Positions 1 through 4,585 of a stretch of 5,492 bases of DNA are shown piece by piece. The translations under genes were made by a program, and so were the position numbers. The stretch spans positions 1 through 5,492 of the forward strand of contig CAINSX010000125.1 in assembly GCA_903853185.1 (NCBI GenBank), in the 5' to 3' direction. Numbering within the stretch: the first letter of the stretch is position 1; each line of letters starts with the position of its first letter. Under the pieces are notes generated by a model. It was not told the origin of the DNA. It did not search any database and saw nothing but the letters and a program-made list of their open reading frames with translations. This DNA is from an uncultured Opitutia bacterium. Its GTDB lineage: Bacteria; Verrucomicrobiota; Verrucomicrobiia; Opitutales; UBA953.

Positions 1-119
1 GGCTTGGCGAAGTCGGCGTCGGTGAAGCCCACGGCCCGGAGCATGGCTCGGCTGGGGGCGCGGTCGGGGCCGTCTACGACGATGGCGGAGTGTTGGCGGC
101 AGTGGTTGGCGTCGGTCAT
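1..119 (-). CDS. ilvD: Dihydroxy-acid dehydratase, N-terminal fragment (cut by window edge)
   Basis: This is the first 39 full codons of a leftward gene that runs off the window. Read from the ATG at 119-117, the protein begins MTDANHCRQHSAIVVDGPDR and continues with APSRAMLRAVGFTDADFAKP. The GPDRAPSRAMLRAVGFTDxDFxKP stretch is the hallmark N-terminus of IlvD/Edd-family dihydroxy-acid dehydratases. IlvD is a cytoplasmic Fe-S enzyme that dehydrates dihydroxy-isovalerate and dihydroxy-methylvalerate in the last common step towards valine, isoleucine and leucine. The Fe-S cysteines lie beyond the edge and cannot be checked. The start sits at the distance from the GPDRAP motif expected for the family. 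No good ribosome-binding site precedes it. The gene is divergent from scpB, with 117 bp between the two starts. The related phosphogluconate dehydratase (Edd) is less likely, because this N-terminus matches the IlvD pattern. Confidence 0.9.
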   Translation of the reverse strand, partial: MTDANHCRQHSAIVVDGPDRAPSRAMLRAVGFTDADFAK

Positions 120-141
120 GATGGGTGTGAAAAGTCTGCGG

Positions 142-169
142 TTGTCAGTCGGTGAGCGCCCCCTAATAA
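142..169 (+). promoter_or_regulatory. Candidate sigma70-type promoter for the scpB cluster
   Basis: TTGTCA at 142-147 matches the -35 consensus TTGACA at five of six positions. TAATAA at 164-169 is a weak -10 (three of six) after a 16-bp spacer. Transcription would then begin near 176-177 and give a leader of about 60 nt before the scpB GTG. The call rests on consensus matching alone, and the promoter preferences of this organism are unknown. Confidence 0.3.
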
Positions 170-175
170 GAGGGC
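158..175. repeat. Imperfect inverted repeat (hairpin 1) in the divergent region
   Basis: GCCCCCT (158-164) can pair with AGAGGGC (169-175) around the loop AATA, with one C/A mismatch in a 7-bp stem. It overlaps the candidate -10 of the scpB promoter, so as DNA it could be an operator. No T-run follows, so it does not look like an intrinsic terminator. Confidence 0.35.
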
Positions 176-176
176 A

Positions 177-208
177 GGGAGCGGACACTGAACCGCCCCA
201 TCGCTCCC
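177..208. repeat. Perfect 7-bp inverted repeat (hairpin 2) in the scpB leader
   Basis: GGGAGCG (177-183) is the exact reverse complement of CGCTCCC (202-208), separated by 18 bases. A competing small hairpin, GCGG (181-184) with CCGC (193-196), uses part of the same left arm. If transcription starts near 176-177, this would be a 5' stem-loop of the scpB mRNA, leaving roughly 28 unpaired bases before the start codon. It could be a leader stabiliser, a protein-binding site or chance in GC-rich DNA. Confidence 0.35.
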
Positions 209-236
209 GACAATCCGATTTAAGCCTCCTCGACCC

Positions 237-1022
237 GTGGAATTCAATCTCAAGAAAATCATCAAGGCCCTCCTGTTCTCGACCTCCGAGGCGGTGTCCA
301 TCAAGGACATCCAGAAGGTCGTGCAGCGCTACCACGCCCAGGCGGCCGCCGAGCGCCAGCCCGACCTCCTCGAGGCCGCCGGCGAACCCACGCTCGCACC
401 CGCCACGCCTCCGGTCCAGGAGGTGATCCAGGATATCATCGACCAGGTCCCGACTCTCCTCACGGCGACCCAGATCCGCGAAGCGGTCGATGCCCTCGAA
501 GCCGAGATGCGCGACGCCAACGACGCCTGTCGCATCCTGCAAGGCCCGGAAGGTTTCCGTCTCGTGATCTCACCGGCCTACGCCGATTGGGTCCGTCTCC
601 TTCGCGGTGAACCTCGTCCGCAGCGCCTCAGCCCCGCTTCCCTTGAGACGCTTTCGATCGTCGCCTACCGTCAGCCGGTCACCCGCTCCGAGATGGAAGC
701 CATCCGCGGCGTCTCCGTCGATAGCGCGCTGAACCGCCTGCTCGAACTCGAACTCGTTGCCGTCACCGGCCGCGCCGATCTCCCCGGCCGTCCGATCCAG
801 TACGGTACGACCGACAAGTTCCTCGACTTCACCGGCCTGCGCTCGCTCGGCGAACTACCGGCCTCCGACGTCCTTTCGCCCGCCCAGATTTCCGAATGGA
901 TCACCCGTGCGACCACCCCGGTCGAAGTCGGCGATTCCGAAGTCGGCCTGCCGCTGGAAGACCAGTCTTCCGCCGCGATCGCGACGGAGGCCCCGCCCGA
1001 AGACGAGAAGCCTGCCGAATGA
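237..1022 (+). CDS. scpB: Segregation and condensation protein B (ScpB)
   Basis: ScpB pairs as a dimer with the kleisin ScpA and SMC to form the bacterial condensin that compacts and separates chromosomes in the cytoplasm. The 261-residue protein opens with FNLKKIIKALLFSTSEAVS (about residues 3-21), the usual start of the first winged-helix domain. The signature SPASLETLSIVAYRQPVTRSEMEAIRGVSVDSALNRLLE (132-170) and GRPIQYGTTDKFLDFTGLRSLGELP (184-208) form the second. GTG at 237 is the start: an in-frame TGA lies at 189-191, no ATG, GTG or TTG codon lies between, and later starts would remove conserved helix 1. No Shine-Dalgarno sequence is visible. Two oddities are a linker of about 45 residues, rich in Ala, Pro and Glu (about 29-74), inside the first winged helix, and an acidic, disordered-looking tail (230-261). 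scpA is not adjacent. The stop overlaps the pheA start. Confidence 0.93.
   Translation: MEFNLKKIIKALLFSTSEAVSIKDIQKVVQRYHAQAAAERQPDLLEAAGEPTLAPATPPVQEVIQDIIDQVPTLLTATQIREAVDALEAEMRDANDACRILQGPEGFRLVISPAYADWVRLLRGEPRPQRLSPASLETLSIVAYRQPVTRSEMEAIRGVSVDSALNRLLELELVAVTGRADLPGRPIQYGTTDKFLDFTGLRSLGELPASDVLSPAQISEWITRATTPVEVGDSEVGLPLEDQSSAAIATEAPPEDEKPAE
1019..1022 (+). promoter_or_regulatory. ATGA start/stop overlap coupling scpB to pheA
   Basis: The TGA stop of scpB (1020-1022) shares three bases with the pheA ATG (1019-1021). Only a weak purine stretch (GACGAGAAG, just upstream) could serve as a ribosome site. Translation of pheA therefore probably depends on ribosomes finishing scpB. Confidence 0.75.
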
Positions 1023-2086
1023 GCCTCGAAGAGCACCGCCGCGAGGTCGATCGTATCGACCGCGAAATACTCAAGCTGCTCGGAGAGCGCTTGCGGGTGG
1101 CCCGTGCCATCGGCGAAGCGAAGCTGAAGTCCGGTGCACCGGTCTATGCACCGCAGCGCGAAGAACAGTTGCTTCGCTCCATTACCGAAGCCGCGCCCGC
1201 GATTCCGGCTTCCGGCCTCCGCGCGGTCTACCGCGAGATCATCTCCCTTTCCATCGGCGCTCAGATGGCCAACCCGGTCGCCTACCTCGGGCCGGAAGGC
1301 TCCTTCACTCAACAGGCCCAGATCCGCGCCTTCGGCACCAGCGTACCGTCGCTCCCGCTCCGCGCCATCGGCGACATCTTCGCCGCGGTCGAATCCGGCG
1401 AAGCCTCCTACGGTGTCGTCCCGGTCGAGAACTCCACCGAAGGCGTCGTCAGCCACTCGCTCGACCTACTCGCCGAATCCGAACTCAAGGTCGTGGCCCA
1501 AGTCACGCTCTCCGTCGAGCAGTGCCTCGTCGGCCAAGGCCCCCTCGATCAGGTAAAGAAGGTCCTCTCGAAGGATATCGCCCTCGCGCAGTGCCGCGGT
1601 TGGCTCTCCCGCCACGTCCCGGGCGCCGCGCTCGTCGAGACCGACAGCACCGCCGCCGCCGTGGAGATTATCGCCCGTGATCCGCAAGGCCAGGCCGCCG
1701 TCGCTTCCGCGACCGCCGCCGAATCCCGCGGCGTCCCCATTCTTGCCCGCGGTATCCAAGATCGCCGCGACAACGCCACACGCTTCTTCGTCATCGCCAA
1801 GGCGGCCAATGCCGTGGGCGCCAAGGACGAGGTCACGAGCGTGGTGCTCACGCTCAAGCATGAGCCGGGCGCCCTCCAAGGTGCGCTGGCCGCCTTCTCC
1901 GACCGCGGCATCAATCTGATCCGCATCGAGTCCCGCCCGAGCCATCGTCGCGCCTGGGAGTACCTCTTCTTCATCGATTTCCCGGGTCACTGGGACACCA
2001 CGGCCGTGCAGGCCGCCGTCACCGAGCTCAAGGGTCGCTGCGAAGTGGTGAAGTGGCTGGGTAGCTATCCTCAATCCGCCGGATGA
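1019..2086 (+). CDS. pheA: Bifunctional chorismate mutase / prephenate dehydratase (P-protein)
   Basis: The protein has 355 residues and converts chorismate to prephenate and then to phenylpyruvate, the committed steps to phenylalanine. Residues 4-82 are an AroQ-type chorismate mutase: REVDRIDREILKLLGERLRVARAIGEAKLKSG, then APQREEQLL, with likely catalytic R24, K35, R47/E48 and Q82. Residues 87-262 are the prephenate dehydratase domain: VAYLGPEGSFTQQA (87-100), YGVVPVENSTEGVVSHSLDLL (131-151) and the catalytic-loop DNATRFFVIA (251-260, T254-R-F). Residues 273-350 are a C-terminal ACT domain, with PGALQGAL (283-290) and ESRP (304-307) in place of the GALV and ESRP phenylalanine-binding motifs. 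Feedback inhibition by phenylalanine is therefore likely. An upstream in-frame ATG at 896 exists, but it lies inside scpB and would add 41 residues unlike the family. The 1019 start gives a normal P-protein N-terminus. Both ends overlap neighbours by four bases. Confidence 0.95.
   Translation: MSLEEHRREVDRIDREILKLLGERLRVARAIGEAKLKSGAPVYAPQREEQLLRSITEAAPAIPASGLRAVYREIISLSIGAQMANPVAYLGPEGSFTQQAQIRAFGTSVPSLPLRAIGDIFAAVESGEASYGVVPVENSTEGVVSHSLDLLAESELKVVAQVTLSVEQCLVGQGPLDQVKKVLSKDIALAQCRGWLSRHVPGAALVETDSTAAAVEIIARDPQGQAAVASATAAESRGVPILARGIQDRRDNATRFFVIAKAANAVGAKDEVTSVVLTLKHEPGALQGALAAFSDRGINLIRIESRPSHRRAWEYLFFIDFPGHWDTTAVQAAVTELKGRCEVVKWLGSYPQSAG
2083..2086 (+). promoter_or_regulatory. ATGA start/stop overlap coupling pheA to the MCE gene
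   Basis: The TGA stop of pheA (2084-2086) overlaps the ATG of the next gene (2083-2085). No Shine-Dalgarno-like purine run lies within about 20 bases upstream. Termination-reinitiation is the simplest way for this start to be used. Confidence 0.75.
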
Positions 2087-3021
2087 GTCGTCGCGCCCTT
2101 GGTGGCGTGATGCTGGCCGTCCTCGGCGTGGCCGTGCTTTGGTCGAGCTATTCCTGGTGGCACGCGTGGTCCGCTCCACTCGTCTCCGTGGTCTTCCGTC
2201 CGTCCTTCTCGGTCGAAGGCATCTCTTCCGGTACGCCCGTCCGCGTGCAGGGTGTCACGGTGGGGCAGGTCACCTCCATTGGTCTCGATGCCGATGCGGC
2301 AGGCTGCCTTCGTCCGGTCGTCCGACTTAGCCTCGATCCGGAGACCTTGGAAGACCGCGGCTTTGCCGATCGTCTGCGTGGCGACCGACTGCGCGCCGAA
2401 GTCGCCAAGGGGCTGCGCGTACGTCTCGTTTCGGTGAGTCCGGCGTCCGGCATGCTACAGGTCGAACTGATCTGGGAGGCCTCCGCGCCAGCCCCGTCGG
2501 AGCCGTTGGCCGCTGATGAGATTCCTCCGCTCGGCACGCATCTGCAGAGCAGGATCGCCGACTTCGTTCAGCAGCTTGAAGATCTCGCCGAAAAAGACCT
2601 GGTCGGCATTGCCGCAGAGCTCGAGCGCGACCTGGACGGGTTCTATGATGCGACTGACCCGGAACGCGCCGCTCGTTTCTCCGCGATGATCGTCCGCCGG
2701 ACTGGCGCCGTCCTCGAAGCGACCGGTGACGGCAAACTGGATGCGCAGAGTACCCGCCTAATTGCCGCCTGCGCCCGCCTCCGCGAGGCCGTTGAACAGG
2801 CCGATCGCAAGATGGACGATGAGACGCTGGCACTCCTGCAGGTGCGTATGGCCGACGCCGGAGCATCGCTGGCCGCCTTTTCCGCCTCCCTGGAAGGTTC
2901 GCAGACCCGCATGAACGAGGCTTCGGCAGAATTTTCCGCGCTGTTCCGCGCGGTCTCCGCCGCGGCCCGGACGTGGTCCAAGAAGGCGGCCGGCCTGACC
3001 ACTGAGCCCCGCGCTCGCTGA
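2083..3021 (+). CDS. MCE-domain (MlaD/PqiB-like) membrane-anchored protein
   Basis: The 312-residue protein starts with a short basic end (MSRR) and one hydrophobic segment (about 6-24). A cluster of aromatic residues follows (W20, Y23, W25, W26, W29), as expected at a membrane interface, so it is probably a signal anchor with the rest outside the cytoplasmic membrane. Residues 33-131 fit an MCE domain: VSVVFRPSFSVEGISSGTPV, then RVQGVTVGQVTSIGLD. The GxxxGTPVRxxGVxVGxV pattern is typical of MlaD, PqiB and YebT. From about 150 to 300 the protein is long, charged and probably helical (VQQLEDLAEKDLVGIAAELERDL and later segments), resembling the helical part after PqiB/MlaD MCE domains. Known MCE proteins form hexamers that carry lipids between membranes of diderm bacteria. 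MlaE-type permease and MlaF-type ATPase genes are absent from the window, so partners and substrate are unknown. The family call is firm; the lipid-transport role is inferred. Confidence 0.82.
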   Translation: MSRRALGGVMLAVLGVAVLWSSYSWWHAWSAPLVSVVFRPSFSVEGISSGTPVRVQGVTVGQVTSIGLDADAAGCLRPVVRLSLDPETLEDRGFADRLRGDRLRAEVAKGLRVRLVSVSPASGMLQVELIWEASAPAPSEPLAADEIPPLGTHLQSRIADFVQQLEDLAEKDLVGIAAELERDLDGFYDATDPERAARFSAMIVRRTGAVLEATGDGKLDAQSTRLIAACARLREAVEQADRKMDDETLALLQVRMADAGASLAAFSASLEGSQTRMNEASAEFSALFRAVSAAARTWSKKAAGLTTEPRAR

Positions 3022-3078
3022 GGGAACAGGCTTGCGGCGGACCCCCGGAGCGGGGATAGGTGTGGGCTCTTACCCGCC
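3022..3078 (+). promoter_or_regulatory. Short leader before glyQS with two small hairpins, no Shine-Dalgarno site
   Basis: This 57-bp gap is the only break in the rightward cluster. CCCC (3043-3046) can pair with GGGG (3052-3055) around GGAGC. GTGGG (3062-3066) can pair with CCCGC (3073-3077) around CTCTTA, with one G-T pair; this second hairpin ends one base before the glyQS ATG. The nearest purine-rich stretch, GGGGATAGG (3052-3060), is about 18 bases from the start, too far for a normal ribosome site. I see neither a clear promoter nor a U-tract terminator nor a T-box element here. Confidence 0.35.
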
Positions 3079-4581
3079 ATGGCCGATCCGACCGACAAGA
3101 TGGAATCCATCATCAACCTGTGCAAACGCCGCGGGTTCGTCTTCCCTTCCTCCGACATCTACGGCGGCTTCAACGGGTTCTTTGATTACGGCCCCCTCGG
3201 CGTCGAGCTGAAGAACAACATCAAGCAGGCCTGGTGGCAGGACTTCGTCCACCGCCGCGACGACATCGTCGGCCTGGACTCCTCAATCATCCATCACCCG
3301 ACGACCTGGAAGGCCTCGGGTCACATCGACAATTTCACCGACCCGCTCGTCGACTGTAAGGAGTCGAAGATGCGCTACCGTGCCGACCAGCTCTTCTTCG
3401 CCCCGGTACGCGTCGCTGGCGAGATCATTGGCTACGTCTCCGTCCTCGAGGACGACGGCATGCAGGCCAAGGCCGACGAGATGGCCAACGACATGAAGCG
3501 TAAGCTCGCCAAGCAGGGCGCGCTCGAGCCGGTCGTACTCAAGGATTACACCGAGTCCACGACCGAGGAGCATGCGCTCATCCCTTCGCCCGCCACGGGC
3601 AAGCCGGGTTCGCTCACGCCGCCCCGCTCGTTCAACATGATGTTCCAGACGTACGTCGGAGCCATGCAGGACGCCTCCGCCACCGCCTACCTCCGTCCGG
3701 AGACCGCGCAGGGCATCTTTATTAACTTTAAGAACGTCGTCGACACGGGCCGCGTGAAGCTGCCCTTCGGCATCGCCCAGATCGGCAAGGCTTTCCGCAA
3801 CGAGATCAATCCCCGCAACTTCATCTTCCGCTCTCGCGAGTTCGAGCAAATGGAGATCGAGTACTTCATCTCACCCGCTTCCGATTGGGCCACGGCCCAC
3901 AAGGAATGGATCGAAGGCTGCCTGGCCTGGTTCGAATCCATCGGCATCCCGCGCGCCAAGCTCTCCCTCTACCCGCACCCGACCGAGAAGCTCGCCCACT
4001 ATTCGAAGGGCACCACGGACATCATGTTCGAGTTCCCCTTCGGCGTGCAGGAGCTCCAGGGCGTCGCCGCCCGCGGCGACTTCGACCTGACGCAGCACAG
4101 CAACGTCTCCGGCCAGAAACTCGACTGGTTCGACGAGGTCGCCAAGGCCCGCTATATCCCGCACGTCATCGAGCCGTCCGTCGGCGTCGACCGCGTCTTC
4201 CTCGCGTTGCTGACCACGGCTTACCATGAGGACGAAATCGAAGGCGAGAAGCGCGTCGTACTCCGCCTCCCGGCCCGCGTCGCTCCCTTCAAGGCCGCGA
4301 TCTTCCCGCTGGTGAAGAATAAGCCCGAGCTCGTCGAACGCGCCGAGGCTCTCTATCGCCGCCTGAAGAAGCGCCACAACGTCTTCTACGACGCCGCCGG
4401 TGCTATCGGCCGCCGCTACCGTCGCCAGGACGAGATCGGCACGCCTTTCGGTATCACGATCGACTTCGAGACCATTGAGAAGGGGGCCGGCGTCACGGTC
4501 CGCGACCGCGACACGCTCGAGCAGGTCCGCATGACCGAAGACGAGGTCGTCCGCTTCCTCGACGACAAGGTCAACGGCTGA
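3079..4581 (+). CDS. glyQS: Glycyl-tRNA synthetase, single-chain homodimeric (class IIa) type
   Basis: The enzyme attaches glycine to tRNA-Gly in the cytoplasm. The 500-residue protein is the one-chain alpha2 type, not the GlyQ/GlyS alpha2-beta2 type. Residues 1-93 show the family start: MESIINLCKRRGFVFPSSDIYGGFNGFFDYGPLG, RDDIVGLDSSI and ASGHIDNFTDPLVDC. Class II motif 2 is FRNEINPRNFIFRSREFEQMEIEYF (239-263; R240, E242). Motif 3 is EPSVGVDRVFLALL (365-378; R372). Residues from about 402 to 498 form the anticodon-binding domain (APFKAAIFPLVKNKPE, YDAAGAIGRRYRRQDEIGTPF, TVRDRDTLEQVRM). The insertion at about 104-190 lacks the CPxCG-type cysteines of many bacterial relatives and reads SPATGKPGSLTPPRSFNMMFQ, like the Thermus enzyme as I recall it, which is of similar length. 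ATG 3079 is the only usable start after the in-frame stop of the preceding gene. The 3' end overlaps the opposing kinase gene by 11 bp. Confidence 0.96.
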   Translation: MADPTDKMESIINLCKRRGFVFPSSDIYGGFNGFFDYGPLGVELKNNIKQAWWQDFVHRRDDIVGLDSSIIHHPTTWKASGHIDNFTDPLVDCKESKMRYRADQLFFAPVRVAGEIIGYVSVLEDDGMQAKADEMANDMKRKLAKQGALEPVVLKDYTESTTEEHALIPSPATGKPGSLTPPRSFNMMFQTYVGAMQDASATAYLRPETAQGIFINFKNVVDTGRVKLPFGIAQIGKAFRNEINPRNFIFRSREFEQMEIEYFISPASDWATAHKEWIEGCLAWFESIGIPRAKLSLYPHPTEKLAHYSKGTTDIMFEFPFGVQELQGVAARGDFDLTQHSNVSGQKLDWFDEVAKARYIPHVIEPSVGVDRVFLALLTTAYHEDEIEGEKRVVLRLPARVAPFKAAIFPLVKNKPELVERAEALYRRLKKRHNVFYDAAGAIGRRYRRQDEIGTPFGITIDFETIEKGAGVTVRDRDTLEQVRMTEDEVVRFLDDKVNG

Positions 4582-4585
4582 CCTT
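4567..4585. repeat. Perfect inverted repeat spanning the convergent stop codons
   Basis: AAGGTCA (4567-4573) is the exact reverse complement of TGACCTT (4579-4585) around a 5-base loop ACGGC. The glyQS TGA (4579-4581) opens the right arm. The complement of the kinase gene's TGA (4571-4573) closes the left arm, so the element is symmetric for both transcripts. No T-run follows on either strand, so it is at best a weak or Rho-assisted bidirectional terminator or an mRNA 3'-end stabiliser. Confidence 0.45.

Larger units (their letters stand above)
120..236. promoter_or_regulatory. Divergent ilvD / scpB intergenic region
   Basis: These 117 bp separate the divergent starts of ilvD and scpB and must hold the promoters for both directions unless transcription enters from elsewhere. 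The region is more AT-rich in patches than its surroundings. It contains a promoter-like pair and two adjacent hairpin-forming inverted repeats, listed separately. I saw no convincing small ORF in it. For ilvD only a weak candidate pair is visible on the minus strand: TTCAGT (192-187) and TATTAG (168-163), spaced 18 bp. It would overlap the scpB -10 candidate. Confidence 0.6.

Noticed and set aside
4..426. 140-codon plus-strand open frame at the left edge
   Set aside because: It runs antisense to the ilvD start, through the intergenic region and out of frame into scpB. Its Ser/Pro/Arg-rich product looks like a bias artefact.
896..1018. Longer N-terminus for PheA from the ATG at 896
   Set aside because: The extra 41 residues overlap scpB out of frame, are Arg/Pro-rich and do not resemble P-proteins. 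The ATG at 1019 gives the normal chorismate mutase start.
671..1456. 261-codon open frame on the minus strand across scpB and pheA
   Set aside because: It lies antisense to two well-recognised genes in GC-rich DNA, where third-position GC bias opens long antisense frames. Its translation is low-complexity (Asp/Gly/Ser-rich) with no recognisable domain.
1466..2179. 237-codon minus-strand open frame across pheA and the start of the MCE gene
   Set aside because: It is antisense to conserved coding sequence, its product is Gly/Arg/Ala-rich without motifs, and it has no start context of its own.
3019..3078. Possible stop read-through joining the MCE protein to GlyRS
   Set aside because: The two genes share a frame and the 57 bases after the TGA contain no further in-frame stop, but there is no read-through or selenocysteine signal and a lipid-transport/synthetase fusion makes no sense. 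A run of 19 codons without a stop is unremarkable at this GC content.
3022..3078. T-box or glycine riboswitch before glyQS
   Set aside because: A 57-bp gap is far too short, and neither the conserved T-box sequence nor a terminator/antiterminator pair is visible.
3283..4377. Two minus-strand open frames (3283-3849 and 3871-4377) inside glyQS
   Set aside because: Both are antisense shadows of a highly conserved synthetase. Their repetitive Leu/Gly/Val/Asp composition mirrors the codon bias of the sense strand.
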